A DNA stretch of 64,000 bases, taken from JACCXG01 sp963785755 (lineage in GTDB: Bacteria > Acidobacteriota > Vicinamibacteria > Vicinamibacterales > 2-12-FULL-66-21). Within the stretch, counting starts at the first letter, position 1; each line of letters starts with the position of its first letter. The notes under the pieces are model-generated. The model did no database searches, was not told where the DNA came from, and saw only the letters and a program-made list of their open reading frames with translations. The translations under genes were made by a program, and so were the position numbers. The stretch spans positions 310,001-374,000 of the forward strand of contig CAWAXG010000075.1 of NCBI GenBank assembly GCA_963785755.1, in the 5' to 3' direction. Positions 18,572 through 28,277 of this stretch are shown piece by piece.

Positions 18572-19543
18572 CTATCGCACGGCGGCGACAGGTTCGCGGA
18601 CAGATGGCGTTGTCAGGCCGTTGAGTTCGGCCGCGGTTCCGTGCTCTCGATCGAGATCGATGATTCGTGCTCGTCTCGACTCGGGGACGGCCAGGATATT
18701 GGCGTGCTCGAATTCCGACCGCTCGGCGGGGCGCAGCGTGCCGCCGTCGCACACTTCAAAGAAGTCGAAATTCGGGAGCGCCAAGGATTGCAAGTAACTC
18801 TTCGCCGCCACTACCGAGAGATTGAAACCACGTGCGTTGTGAACGTTGGCCTCGAACAGGATGAGCGGAGCATCGGCGCGATTCAACGTGTGATGGGCCC
18901 CCTTGAAGACACGGAGCTCCGCTCCTTCGACGTCGCACTTCACGACGTCAGGCACCGGCAAACCATCCCGGGCAATCACGGCGTCGAGTGCGGCTTGCGG
19001 GCAGTGGACCTGCTGAGTGCTAGTTTCGGATCGTCCGCGCGTCCAATCAGCCAGACTCGCCATCGTGTGATCGGCGGGAATGTAGAGCATCGCATCGGCT
19101 TCCGTGTCCGACAGCGCAACGCCGTAGAGCCGAGCGTTCGATAGTCCGGCGACGGTCCGCTCGAGGCACTGGGCCAGCAGCGGGTTTGGTTCGAATGCAT
19201 ACACTCGACCGGTTGGTCCCACCAGCCGCGACAACAGTCCGGTATGCAGCCCAACGTTCGCGCCAATATCGAACACGACGTCGCCTGATCGAGTCACCCG
19301 CGACAGCAGCCGCTGCTCGCTGGTTTCGAGGGGCGACGTGGGCCACGGCGATCCCGCAAGCCATTCGTGGGTACCTTCGAAGCGCAGGTCCACATAGACT
19401 GGCTCGCGGTCTCGAAAAACAATGGGCACGGCCTGGAGCGAACGAAAGTGCCGGGCCATCCAGAAGGCCGTCCGTGTGTGGCCGCGCAGACCGGTTCGCA
19501 TGTACGCGCGAAGGAGCCTAGCCAGCCATGGAACGTTCGCCAT
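18572..19543 (-). CDS. FkbM-family methyltransferase
   Basis: 323 residues. The central segment VFDIGANVGLHTGLLSRLVG, then VYAFEPNP and DVVKCDVEGAELRVFKGA, matches the FkbM (Methyltransf_21) signature, including the DVEG motif. These enzymes methylate hydroxyls on sugars or polyketides and are common in EPS and LPS clusters. The start at 19543 (MANVPWLARLLRAYM) is 56 bases below a sigma-54-like element, and a second, opposite promoter drives the divergent GT39 gene. The class I methyltransferase gene follows 38 bases downstream on the same strand, suggesting an operon. Confidence 0.85.
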   Translation of the reverse strand: MANVPWLARLLRAYMRTGLRGHTRTAFWMARHFRSLQAVPIVFRDREPVYVDLRFEGTHEWLAGSPWPTSPLETSEQRLLSRVTRSGDVVFDIGANVGLHTGLLSRLVGPTGRVYAFEPNPLLAQCLERTVAGLSNARLYGVALSDTEADAMLYIPADHTMASLADWTRGRSETSTQQVHCPQAALDAVIARDGLPVPDVVKCDVEGAELRVFKGAHHTLNRADAPLILFEANVHNARGFNLSVVAAKSYLQSLALPNFDFFEVCDGGTLRPAERSEFEHANILAVPESRRARIIDLDREHGTAAELNGLTTPSVREPVAAVR

Positions 19544-19598
19544 GTGAGTTCCTCAGAACACTATGCGTCTGCAACGACGGTTGTCACATCCCGAGTCG

Positions 19599-19614
19599 TG
19601 CAACATTCCTGCCT
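19599..19614 (-). promoter_or_regulatory. sigma-54-like promoter for fkbM-type gene
   Basis: The minus strand AGGCAGGAATGTTGCA keeps GG-N10-GC and TTGCA but has two -24 mismatches. It is divergent from, and only 13 bases away from, an exact plus-strand match, so the 136-base gap would hold a back-to-back promoter pair. Confidence 0.5.
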
Positions 19615-19627
19615 GGCCGCGGTGAAG

Positions 19628-19644
19628 CTGGCACGACGATTGCT
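19628..19644 (+). promoter_or_regulatory. sigma-54 promoter (exact TGGCAC-N5-TTGCT)
   Basis: CTGGCACGACGATTGCT is an exact -24/-12 element. It also decides the start of the downstream gene: the open frame begins at 19647, but that would precede the predicted transcription start, so ATG 19680 is preferred. Confidence 0.75.
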
Positions 19645-19679
19645 CCGTGTCCGCGGGTTCAGTCTTGCAACGAGTGGTT

Positions 19680-21173
19680 ATGCCCCGACACGGTCGTGGC
19701 CTGGGCCTCGGCGTCGTACTCCTCATCGCGCTCGCGGTGCGGCTGCACGATCTCGATGGCGAAAGTATCTGGGCCGATGAAGCCTTCTCCATCGCGATGG
19801 CCCGTCACTCCGTCGCCGAGATCGCCGCCCGCACGGCTGCCGACGACACCACGCCGCCGCTCTACTATCTCGTCCTGCATGCGTGGGGCTCGTTGTTTGG
19901 CGACTCGCCCGCCGCCGCCCGGATGCCGTCGGTCATCGCCGGCGTGATCGCGGTCCTGTTCGTCTATCTGGCAGCCGTTCCGCTGATCGGCCGTCCAGCG
20001 GCGCTCGTGGCGGCCGCTATCCACGCGCTCTCTCCCTTTCTGGTCGCCTATTCACAAGAGGCGCGCCAATACAGTCTCTTGTCGTGCGTGTCGGCAGCTT
20101 CGTTTGCCGCCCTGATACGACTCTTGCGCGGGCAGCGCTGGGCCATGCCCGCTTACGTAACAGCCGCAATCCTGACCCTCTATACCCACTCGGTCGGCGT
20201 TTTCGTGTTGTTGGCGCAGATGCTGTTCGTCGCGGGTCTGCCCGTGATCGCCCCGACAGCACGATGGCGTCGAGCGCTGGGCGCGCAAGCGCTCGCGCTC
20301 GCCGCGTTCCTTCCCTGGGCGGTCCTCACGGCGCGGCAATACCGTGGACTTGGCGGCATCTTCTGGGTACCCACGCCGACTCTGTATTCGCTCGTCGAGA
20401 CCGCCTACGAGTACGTCCGATCGATGCTGCTCCAGGAGGTGTTCCTCCTGTTGGCCGTACTGGGGTGTCTGCAGCTGACGGCCGGACCGGCTCGCGCCTT
20501 CGCGCTGCGGCACGCCCGTCGGTGGCTCGAAGAGAAGCACTGGACCGTTCGCCTGGCGGAGCTCGAAGCCACCTGGCTGCTGTGCTGCTGGCTGTTCGTT
20601 CCTATAGGAATGTTGTTTCTCGTCTCTCGCATCGGCCCGTCGGTCTACGTTGTCCGCGCCACCATCGTGGCCGCCAGCGCTTTCTATCTGATGGCTGCTC
20701 GTGGGCTCATGCAGCTGAAGGGCGCGGCCCGCCTGGCCGGTGCAGGGGTGATCGCCGTGCTGCTGACCGCCGAACTCGGCGGCTACTATCGGGAGGTGAC
20801 CAAGGAGCAATGGAGCCGCATGGTCGCGGACGTATCCGCCCTCGTCGAGCCCGGCGATCTCTTCATTTTTCACGATCGGTCCCGCCAGGCCGCCTTCGAC
20901 TATTACTTCACCCGCCCCGATGTCCGACGCCTCGGCTTCCCGGCACGTCGACTGGCGGCGAGGGACGTGATCAGCCCCGCCGATCTGCAGACACTCGACA
21001 CGGCGACCGCGGGCTACCGCAGAGTGTGGTTGGTTCTCGCGCACAGCAAGGATGAGCATCACCTGATTGAGAATCACCTGCTTGGTTCGCATCGACGACT
21101 GTTCCGGCGGCAGTACGCTGGCATCGACGTGCACGCCTTCGAGAAAGTCCCGTCAACGCGGGAGGCGCGCTGA
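19680..21173 (+). CDS. GT39-type (ArnT/PMT-like) membrane glycosyltransferase
   Basis: About 497 residues from ATG 19680. The first periplasmic loop carries the family hallmark ESIWADEAFSIAMARHS, with the acidic pair, followed by DDTTPPLYYLVLHAW and, in the third helix region, YSQEARQYSLL. Some eight to ten hydrophobic segments follow, then a soluble C-terminal domain of about 100 residues (DVSALVEPGDLFIFHDRSRQ). Such enzymes transfer sugars from polyprenyl phosphate on the outer face of the inner membrane. Here it may decorate EPS or a surface glycan. The gene stands alone on the plus strand between two minus-strand operons and converges with the GT4 gene ending at 21187. Confidence 0.82.
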   Translation: MPRHGRGLGLGVVLLIALAVRLHDLDGESIWADEAFSIAMARHSVAEIAARTAADDTTPPLYYLVLHAWGSLFGDSPAAARMPSVIAGVIAVLFVYLAAVPLIGRPAALVAAAIHALSPFLVAYSQEARQYSLLSCVSAASFAALIRLLRGQRWAMPAYVTAAILTLYTHSVGVFVLLAQMLFVAGLPVIAPTARWRRALGAQALALAAFLPWAVLTARQYRGLGGIFWVPTPTLYSLVETAYEYVRSMLLQEVFLLLAVLGCLQLTAGPARAFALRHARRWLEEKHWTVRLAELEATWLLCCWLFVPIGMLFLVSRIGPSVYVVRATIVAASAFYLMAARGLMQLKGAARLAGAGVIAVLLTAELGGYYREVTKEQWSRMVADVSALVEPGDLFIFHDRSRQAAFDYYFTRPDVRRLGFPARRLAARDVISPADLQTLDTATAGYRRVWLVLAHSKDEHHLIENHLLGSHRRLFRRQYAGIDVHAFEKVPSTREAR

Positions 21174-21186
21174 CCGCCAAAACCGA

Positions 21187-22428
21187 TCAGCCCGCGCTGG
21201 CGTAGTCGGCCTTGAGCGCGAGCCGGCGGCGAATCGCACTCTTGATCCACTGGGAGTAGGCCGTTGGCCACGTCCATCCGCCCCACCACCCATACGTCCT
21301 CCGCGGCCGTCGAAGGAGATCGTCGTAGGCATCCTGGAACTCCTGCACGTAGCGGCCGATCAGAAAGTCTCGGGAGACACGCTCGCGTCCCGCCTCCCCC
21401 AGCCGCCGTCGCAAATGTGGGTCGTCGACGAGTCGCGTGAGAATGGCGGCAATCGCCTCTGGATCATGCGCCGCAAGAAGGCCGGTTTCACCATCGACCA
21501 CCGCTTCGCGATGCGGCGCGATGTCGGAGGCCGCGACCGGAAGCGCGAAGAGCGCCGCCTCGATCAGGCTGAGGCCAAAGGTTTCATGCCGGGCTGTGGA
21601 GACAGCGATGTCGGCAACATCCCGCAGGATGGCGCCCGCGTCCTGCCTCTCGCCGAGGAAGCGCACGGCATCGAGGACGCCGAGGTCCGCCGCCAGCGAC
21701 TCGAGTGCGCCACGATCCGGACCGTCGCCGACGATTACCAGGCGGGTCCCAGGACGAACGCGCCGCACTCGCATGAACGCGGCTAACAGGAGGTCGTAGC
21801 CCTTTCGTTCAATCAGCGAGGCCACAGCAACAATCACGATCTCATCCGGCCCGAGCCCCAATTGACGCCGCAGGCAGCTCGCATCTCCAGAATTCAGCCG
21901 CTCGGGATCTACCGCGTTGTAGATCACCTGGACGCGCTCCGGATCGAGGCCATCCTCCAGGAAACCCTCGGCCACCGATCGACTGACCGCGACGACACGT
22001 GCGACCTGGTGCGCCCAAGTGTAGGACCGTTCGATTCGCGGCGACGGCAGATGGATATGCGCGACCATTGGAATGCGCGCCGTCCGCGCAGCCGGTAGCA
22101 GCCACTTCACCAGATCGATGTTATTCACGTGCACGAGTTGTATACGGTGCCGGCGGAGAATCTGCCGTGCCTCGGCAGCGAGTCGCCAATCGGGAAGGAA
22201 ACTGTCACGCGGGCGGTAACGCTCGTCGCAGAGCACCGGAACGTCAAGGGCACGGGCTGCCGTGCCCAGAACCTGAGAGTTGCACAGCAGGACCGGCGTG
22301 TACCGTTCTCGGTCGAGATGGGCGACGAGATCGAGCAGGCAACGCTCGCTTCCCCGAATCCAGTCCTGCCCCCAATGGGCGAACAGGATCGGCGAGGGCG
22401 ATGAGATCTCGCGAACGCTCGTCGTCAC
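21187..22428 (-). CDS. GT4-family glycosyltransferase
   Basis: 413 residues with a full GT-B layout: N-terminal ILFAHWGQDWIRGSERCLLD with a serine/glycine donor loop, LVHVNNIDLVKWLLPA, VIYNAVDPERL between domains, then VASLIERKGYDLLLAAF, LVIVGDGPDRGALE, VRFLGERQDA and the C-terminal HETFGLSLIEAALFALPVAAS with the E-x7-E motif. It is a retaining sugar transferase of the cytoplasmic EPS assembly line. The start is three bases after the stop of the phosphodiesterase gene, so the GT2-phosphodiesterase-GT4 trio at 25.1-21.2 kb forms a tightly packed operon. Confidence 0.92.
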   Translation of the reverse strand: MTTSVREISSPSPILFAHWGQDWIRGSERCLLDLVAHLDRERYTPVLLCNSQVLGTAARALDVPVLCDERYRPRDSFLPDWRLAAEARQILRRHRIQLVHVNNIDLVKWLLPAARTARIPMVAHIHLPSPRIERSYTWAHQVARVVAVSRSVAEGFLEDGLDPERVQVIYNAVDPERLNSGDASCLRRQLGLGPDEIVIVAVASLIERKGYDLLLAAFMRVRRVRPGTRLVIVGDGPDRGALESLAADLGVLDAVRFLGERQDAGAILRDVADIAVSTARHETFGLSLIEAALFALPVAASDIAPHREAVVDGETGLLAAHDPEAIAAILTRLVDDPHLRRRLGEAGRERVSRDFLIGRYVQEFQDAYDDLLRRPRRTYGWWGGWTWPTAYSQWIKSAIRRRLALKADYASAG

Positions 22429-22431
22429 AGC

Positions 22432-24096
22432 TCAATTCGCCAGCACTGCGGGCCGTGTCGCTTCGTTCGTTCTGGGCGTGCCGTCCGCAGAAAACAACGG
22501 CTTGCCTTCCATGTACTCGGGAGGGCGCACGTCCAGCAATGACAGGATCGTTGGCGCAAGGTCTATCGCCTGGGGATCTAATAAGGTCGAGGCGACAGGA
22601 ATACCTGTGCCGCTGGCTAGCAGGAAGCCGCGTTCAACGTGACTCCCCGAACGGTTGAATGGCAGAGGGCCGATACGCCCGAAGGGCGTATCGACGGCAT
22701 CGGCCGGCTCAGGAGTCCAGAGAACGAGCAAATCAGGGTCCGGCAGCTTTGGGTCCATGTCGAGCGCGGATACGCGTGAACGCAACACCTTGCGGAGCAT
22801 CGGCGAACCGGTGCGTGCGTTGCGCACCTGGCCGAGCAACTGCTCTATCTCGTCGCAGACACGCGAGTAGTCGGCCGGCTCGATCACACCGTCGCGTTCC
22901 CGGCCGCGAACATTCAACCGGACATAACCTTCCGAGAAGCTCGGCAGCGCGAAGGCCTTCATCTCTGGCCATGCCGGTGAATACCACATCGGCGGCTGGT
23001 AGCCGAGAGTACAGTCATCGGGACACAATGGAACTTCATTGCGATTGAGCCCGAGGCGACGCTCAATCGTGTAGTGGAAGAACTCCACCGACAGACGTCG
23101 CCGCAACGCTCGCGTAATCGGATTTCTATCGTGCTTCAACGCCCAGACCTCATGCGGCCATGGCCGCTTGCCGGCGGGAGCAGCCGGAGCCGGCAGGCGG
23201 TCTGGCCCGGGCTCAAGCCCAAACCGACCGGGGAAGCTCCAGCGATACAGCAATTCTGGTAAGAAGACGAGACTCGGCAAGTCGGTACTGTTGGCCTCCA
23301 TCCCATGATCGGAAAAGAGCACGAACCGCGCATCCGGCGGCGCAGCGTCGATGATGGTACCAATGGCCCGGTCTACCGCCTGAAACACTTCCAGTAACCA
23401 GTCTCCCCGCTGGCTGACGCTCCTCGGCATCGGATGCGGCTGGCTCAGATGGTAGAAAAAATGCCCGGCAGAGTGCGTCTCGCCAAAGTACGTGATGAAC
23501 AGATCCCAAGGTTCACGTCGAAGCAGGTCGCGGCAGATCGCAGCACGCCGTTCAATACCGGTTTCGAGGCCGCTCTTCATCCAGGCCATTGCCTGCTCAT
23601 CCCAGAGCGCACAATGGTCCTTGTCCCAGGTCGGATGTTCACCGTGCCGGTCGGTCAGTTCCAATAGAAGATGTTCCGGAATTGACGTGCGCGGCGTCTG
23701 TGCCGAGTGGGCGCCCCAGCCGAGCACCTGAATGCCATCAACGTCAGATGAGAGTCGCGTCTGGGGCAGATCGAATACTGCGACACGTCGGCCGCGAGCG
23801 GCCGTGTAGAAGGGCGGATACTCGTCGAAGTCATACGCCTGCAGTTCTTCGACGGCATACGAATCGCGATAGAACCTGAACGTACCCCATCGTCCGGTCC
23901 GCCAGGATGTGCACCCGGTCAAGAACGAGGTACACGCAGCCTCGGCGCGGCAGTACTCGAAATTAGCGAGCCTCGCATAGGTGCCAGACTGTCGTAGCCG
24001 TGACAGCACCGGCAGCCGACCCTCGCTCATCCACTGCTCGACGAGAATCGGATCAGCAGCATCCAGGCCGATGGCAATGACAGGCGAAACACTCAT
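22432..24096 (-). CDS. type I phosphodiesterase / alkaline phosphatase superfamily protein
   Basis: 554 residues. The N-terminus VIAIGLDAADPILVEQWMSE, then EAACTSFLTG at the nucleophile position, ITYFGETHSAGH and VLFSDHGMEANST reproduce the metal-binding pattern of the type I phosphodiesterase/nucleotide pyrophosphatase branch. These are Asp near the start, Thr/Ser nucleophile, D/H pair and the DHG motif. There is no signal peptide, so it is probably cytoplasmic. Related proteins sit in many EPS clusters, where they may cleave or transfer phosphoester groups, but the substrate is unknown. It overlaps the upstream GT2 gene by four bases (ATGA) and is followed after three bases by a GT4 gene. 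Confidence 0.85.
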   Translation of the reverse strand: MSVSPVIAIGLDAADPILVEQWMSEGRLPVLSRLRQSGTYARLANFEYCRAEAACTSFLTGCTSWRTGRWGTFRFYRDSYAVEELQAYDFDEYPPFYTAARGRRVAVFDLPQTRLSSDVDGIQVLGWGAHSAQTPRTSIPEHLLLELTDRHGEHPTWDKDHCALWDEQAMAWMKSGLETGIERRAAICRDLLRREPWDLFITYFGETHSAGHFFYHLSQPHPMPRSVSQRGDWLLEVFQAVDRAIGTIIDAAPPDARFVLFSDHGMEANSTDLPSLVFLPELLYRWSFPGRFGLEPGPDRLPAPAAPAGKRPWPHEVWALKHDRNPITRALRRRLSVEFFHYTIERRLGLNRNEVPLCPDDCTLGYQPPMWYSPAWPEMKAFALPSFSEGYVRLNVRGRERDGVIEPADYSRVCDEIEQLLGQVRNARTGSPMLRKVLRSRVSALDMDPKLPDPDLLVLWTPEPADAVDTPFGRIGPLPFNRSGSHVERGFLLASGTGIPVASTLLDPQAIDLAPTILSLLDVRPPEYMEGKPLFSADGTPRTNEATRPAVLAN

Positions 24097-25133
24097 TCGA
24101 CGATCCTCGGCTGTGTCGGAACATGCTCCGACTCCATGCGGGCAGTGAAAACCTCTGGCGACGAGCCGTTGACCAGAGTCCGGTTGACCCGATTCCGGCG
24201 GTGGTGCTCGCGACTCTCCCGCATGTACGCGACGAGTTCTCGCAGTTGGCCCTCATGCCAGAACGCGTCAGCCTCGCCTCCACGCCACGCATTGCCGAAC
24301 CAGGCCAGGGCCTCGGCCGCCAACTCGGTAATCGCGCTGCGAGGCACGCCGAGAATGCGCGCGATCCGCGGCGATTCGACAGCGGCGCTGAGCTCCTCGG
24401 CAAGCCGGGTGAAACTGCCGGTATGAACATGCCAGCGGCGGTGGTATGGCTTGGTCATACGCTCGGGAGGAACGAGAGCGTCGATGATCATCGCCGGGAC
24501 GTATCGGGCGCGATAGCCATGCCGCCAGAACCGGAGCAGGAATTCGGAATCCTCTGCGCGCGCATATGCTGGAGAGAACCCCCCAATGCGGTCGAACACC
24601 TGAACTCGAAACGCGAAATTCGCACCGGCAAGCGAGAAGGGTGTTCTTCCATCCAGCACCAGCGGTTTGTCACCGTAGTCCTGAAGTGCCAAAGGCCCTA
24701 ACCAATGACGGGGGGTGAGCCACACGGGCGGCGTCGACTCCCAAACGGGCAGAATGGGGCCGCTGAGACAAGCGATTTCAGGATGCGCATCGAACGATTC
24801 TTTGATTACGCGAACCCAGTCTGCCCTCACCCGCACATCGTCGTCTGTAAACGCAACGATGTCCGACCGTGCGCCGGCAATGCCCGCGTTACGGGCGTTC
24901 GACAGCCCTTGTTCGGGCTCGAAAACGTAACGCAGCCGTCCGGTGCTCCCGGCGGCGCTCAGCCGTGATTGAATGACCGACGCCGTGTCATCCGTCGAGT
25001 TGTTGTCGACGACGATGACCTCGTACTCGGGCGCTGAGCTGCACTGACCCAGCAACGCGTCAATGGCTGGCCCCAGCAGCCGAGCTCGGTTGAATGTGCT
25101 CAGAACCACAGTGACGACGCAACGACGAGTCAT
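24093..25133 (-). CDS. GT2-family glycosyltransferase
   Basis: 346 residues. VTVVLSTFNRARLLGPAIDA, VIVVDNNSTDDT, GLSNARNAGIAGARSDIVAF and the DxD-type TDDDVRVRADWV define the GT-A/GT2 core, followed by PFSLAGANFAFRVQVFDRIG and the acidic AEDSEFLLRFW. The C-terminal third is helical and basic. It is the first gene of a three-gene minus-strand operon. A weak sigma-54-like element lies 16 bases upstream. The sugar specificity is unknown. Confidence 0.92.
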   Translation of the reverse strand: MTRRCVVTVVLSTFNRARLLGPAIDALLGQCSSAPEYEVIVVDNNSTDDTASVIQSRLSAAGSTGRLRYVFEPEQGLSNARNAGIAGARSDIVAFTDDDVRVRADWVRVIKESFDAHPEIACLSGPILPVWESTPPVWLTPRHWLGPLALQDYGDKPLVLDGRTPFSLAGANFAFRVQVFDRIGGFSPAYARAEDSEFLLRFWRHGYRARYVPAMIIDALVPPERMTKPYHRRWHVHTGSFTRLAEELSAAVESPRIARILGVPRSAITELAAEALAWFGNAWRGGEADAFWHEGQLRELVAYMRESREHHRRNRVNRTLVNGSSPEVFTARMESEHVPTQPRIVE

Positions 25134-25148
25134 CGCATCTGGTGCCTG

Positions 25149-25165
25149 AGCAATAGATGTACCTC
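25149..25165 (-). promoter_or_regulatory. weak sigma-54-like element upstream of the GT2 operon
   Basis: The minus strand GAGGTACATCTATTGCT has GG-N10-GC and TTGCT but a poor -24 (AGGTAC). The leader would be only a few bases long. It is recorded because the opposite side of the same 490-base gap carries a better match. Confidence 0.3.
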
Positions 25166-25340
25166 ACGGATTCCGCACTCTTTCCTGGACGCTAGGAACC
25201 GCGCTTCCAAGCCACGGTACTCGCTTGCCCATAAATGCCAACGTCACCACATCTCATGACGCAGTTCAGGAATCGGGACGGTGACCGCCGCAGCTTATAG
25301 GTGGCCGGTGACCTTAAAGAGGTCTTACGTTTCCGGGAGG

Positions 25341-25357
25341 TTGGCACTGCTCTAGCA
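25341..25357 (+). promoter_or_regulatory. sigma-54-like promoter for the heparinase operon
   Basis: TTGGCACTGCTCTAGCA has a perfect -24 TGGCAC, GG-N10-GC spacing and one mismatch in the -12 (TAGCA). It lies about 270 bases before the proposed ATG. A small inverted repeat (GACCT-N5-AGGTC at 25309-25323) is just upstream. The remainder of 25134-25625 holds no gene. Confidence 0.55.
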
Positions 25358-25625
25358 GAGCCTGTCGGTGAGCCGTGCTGCAACCTCAGGTGAATACTTC
25401 GTCGTCCTGCCACCCTGCCGCGCTGGTGCAAGCCGCGTCGGAACGTATTCCGACTTTACACATGAGTTTAGGGCGGGCTTTCGGGTTACCACCAAACCTA
25501 ATGCCGGCCCGCCGGAGGGCTTCGCTGGAGTCCTTGAAGAGAGCGCCGGGAGCCCCCGAACGGACCGACCGCGGAGCTTACCCGACACCCATCCAGAAGG
25601 CGGCGCACCCCCCACTTGCGTCGCA

Positions 25626-28163
25626 ATGATGAAGCGCACTCTTCGTCGGCTGACACGCACGAGTGCCGCTGAACTGCGATTCCGTTGCCGCGAAAAAACG
25701 CGGGTTGTGACCGAAGGACTTCAATACGCTGTCGGGTCGCGATGGCGCCGTCAACGGCTGGCCCGTCGTCTCGCGAGCCGTTCGCCAGCGCTCGAACGTG
25801 CTATCCATGCAATAGAACGTAAGGACTGGTCGCAGGCTAACGCGGAACTCTGCGAGCATTTTCTGCAGCGTCCGTCCAGATTCGTCCTGAACCCGGCAGA
25901 TCGTCCGTCCATCGCGGCTGCTGCCCGCGCGCTGTTCCCCTCAGCACCCGAAGCCGCAGCACGACGCGCGGACGCCATTGTCGGACACCGATACGATCTG
26001 CTGGGCTTTGAAAATCTGTCGTTCGAACGCGATGGATCCAGGGTCGACTGGCACTTCGATCCTGTACACGAGCGCCGTGCGCCAGCGGCATTCTGGGCGC
26101 GGGTGCCCTATCTCGACCCACGCTACGGCGATCACAAGATCATCTGGGAACTCAATCGGCACCAGCATTGGCTCGCGCTCGGGCGCGCAGCGTGGCTAAC
26201 GGGCGACCCGCGTTACGCGTCGGCTTGTGTTGACGAGCTGGTAGGCTGGATGCACGCCAATCCGCCGCTGACCGGGATTAACTGGTGCAGCATGCTCGAG
26301 CTCGCCTTTCGGTCCATTTCATGGATTTGGGCGCTGCATTTTGTCGTCAGCTTCGACGAGCTCGCGGCACGGGACTGGATGGTGGAACTTCTCCTCGGGC
26401 TCGAACGCCAACTCACGCACATCGAGCGGCATCTGTCGTTCTACTTCAGTCCGAATACCCATCTACTCGGAGAAGCGCTGGCGCTCTATATTGCCGGGCA
26501 GGTTCTGCCGGAGTTTCGATCCGCCGCGCGATGGTCGGCAATGGGCCGCACGATCCTCCTTCGTGAAGGTCATGTGCAGGTGAATCCCGACGGCAGCCAC
26601 GCGGAGCAGTCCCCGCACTACCACCGCTATGCGCTTGACTTTTACCTGTTGGCGCTCGCGGTGGCGAACAAGACTCGCGATGGGGCCGCCGGTGAATTCG
26701 CGAAGATCGCCGCGGCAATGGCGTCATTCTGCCACGCCGTCGCCGATCAGAATGGGCGCTTGCCGACCATCGGCGACGACGACGGAGGGCTGCTGTTCCC
26801 CATCTGTGGCAGATCGCCCGACGATGCGCGCGATTCACTGGCAATCGCAGCGGCATTGTTGAGTCGGCCAGAGCTGGCTCCAGACGAGCTTCCGGAGGAG
26901 ACTTTCTGGATGGTCGGAGGGGATCTCCGTCCGCTGTCGCCGCTCCTCGAACACAACACGCGCGGTTCGTCGTTGTCGTCCCGGCTGTTCCCTGAGAGTG
27001 GCTACGCGGCGCTCAACTCCTCCACGAGCCACGCGATTCTCGACGCTGGGCCGCATGGTTTCATGAACGGAGGTCACGCGCATGCAGATGCACTCTCACT
27101 GACCTTGACCGTAAGCGACAGGCCTCTTCTGATCGATCCCGGCACCGCCAGCTATACCGATTCTGTCCTGCGCGACCGCTTCCGCTCGACAGCCATGCAC
27201 AACACAGTCGTCGTGGATGGCCGCCCACAGGCGTTGCCCTCGGGCCCATTTCACTGGCGGACGCGCGCGAACGGACGTGTCGAGACGTGGCGACCTTCGT
27301 TCGCGATTGGTCAACTGGAAATCGAGGGCTCGAGCCCCGAGGAGGATGGCGAACACCCATTGGACACGGGGCTCGACTACGTCGAAGCAACACACGATGG
27401 CTATCTGCCGCTCGTTCACTGTCGCAGCGCGCTCCGTCTGCCGGAAGACTTGTGGCTCGTGGTCGACCACCTCATCGGAACAGGACGCCATCGGGCCGAC
27501 ATCTACTGGCATCTCGATCCGGCCTGGTCGATGGAGAAAACAGAAGCATCGGCGGCGAGAGTCGTTCGGGAGGACGGGTTCGCGACTATCGCCTCGACCG
27601 CGCGAGCGTTCGAAGCCTTCAAGGGTGACAGGGAGGGGCTCGGATGGTGTGCGCCACGATATGGCCGTGTCGTCCCGGCGTTGACGCTTCGCGCCTCAGC
27701 CGAGCGAGATTTGCCACTATCAGTCTTTACCGCGCTGGCTGCATCCGCCCACCCGATTCGACTGGAAATCGAGCCCGCGCCGATCCGTTCCGACGAGGAC
27801 GGCTGTCACAGTGCCGCCGCCGTCGTGAATTTCAACGGGGTCCGCCTGCTCGTTCTCGTCGCCATTCCGACGACGGCGCGCGGACCCGGGCACGTCGCGC
27901 GCACCATGCGGAGCATCGCAGTTGAGGACGGAGAATTGATCACGGATGCGCGCGTCGCAGTGTTGCGACGTCGGGCTTCGGGCGACCTCCTCTCCTTCAC
28001 GATGTTGGGCGGGACTGTTGCAACCTTGAAAGGACGGTGTGCCTTCAGCCTGCCGACTCAGGCGTCGGCCCGGGACTTGCACCTCGGCAGCAAGGTGCTG
28101 GCCAGGCTCAGCCCTCCGCTCAACCTGAGCGGTCGAACTGCCACCGAGGCCGTGTTGCGATGA
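25626..28163 (+). CDS. heparinase II/III-family polysaccharide lyase-like protein
   Basis: About 845 residues from ATG 25626 (the frame is open upstream to 25368 but without protein-like sequence). The N-terminal half is an alpha/alpha toroid (DHKIIWELNRHQHWLALGRA, FSPNTHLLGEALALY, AEQSPHYHRYALDFYLL). The C-terminal half is the beta-sandwich of the Hepar_II_III family (SHAILDAGPHG, GGHAHADALSLTLT, LLIDPGTASYTD, STAMHNTVVVDG), with the His/Tyr positions expected of these uronic-acid lyases. No signal peptide is evident. Such proteins recur in EPS clusters, where they may trim or turn over an uronate-containing polymer. It starts a five-cistron plus-strand unit that continues through the CapK-like, DUF362 and GT4-deacetylase genes. 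Confidence 0.88.
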   Translation: MMKRTLRRLTRTSAAELRFRCREKTRVVTEGLQYAVGSRWRRQRLARRLASRSPALERAIHAIERKDWSQANAELCEHFLQRPSRFVLNPADRPSIAAAARALFPSAPEAAARRADAIVGHRYDLLGFENLSFERDGSRVDWHFDPVHERRAPAAFWARVPYLDPRYGDHKIIWELNRHQHWLALGRAAWLTGDPRYASACVDELVGWMHANPPLTGINWCSMLELAFRSISWIWALHFVVSFDELAARDWMVELLLGLERQLTHIERHLSFYFSPNTHLLGEALALYIAGQVLPEFRSAARWSAMGRTILLREGHVQVNPDGSHAEQSPHYHRYALDFYLLALAVANKTRDGAAGEFAKIAAAMASFCHAVADQNGRLPTIGDDDGGLLFPICGRSPDDARDSLAIAAALLSRPELAPDELPEETFWMVGGDLRPLSPLLEHNTRGSSLSSRLFPESGYAALNSSTSHAILDAGPHGFMNGGHAHADALSLTLTVSDRPLLIDPGTASYTDSVLRDRFRSTAMHNTVVVDGRPQALPSGPFHWRTRANGRVETWRPSFAIGQLEIEGSSPEEDGEHPLDTGLDYVEATHDGYLPLVHCRSALRLPEDLWLVVDHLIGTGRHRADIYWHLDPAWSMEKTEASAARVVREDGFATIASTARAFEAFKGDREGLGWCAPRYGRVVPALTLRASAERDLPLSVFTALAASAHPIRLEIEPAPIRSDEDGCHSAAAVVNFNGVRLLVLVAIPTTARGPGHVARTMRSIAVEDGELITDARVAVLRRRASGDLLSFTMLGGTVATLKGRCAFSLPTQASARDLHLGSKVLARLSPPLNLSGRTATEAVLR

Positions 28164-28277
28164 CGGACCTCGACGGCAGTCGGCTGCTCGCAGCGCAACC
28201 CATCGCGGCAGCAATGCAGGCTCGATGTTCTGCAGGCGCTGGTGCGACACACGCAGCCGCGTAAGCATAGAGTCCGC

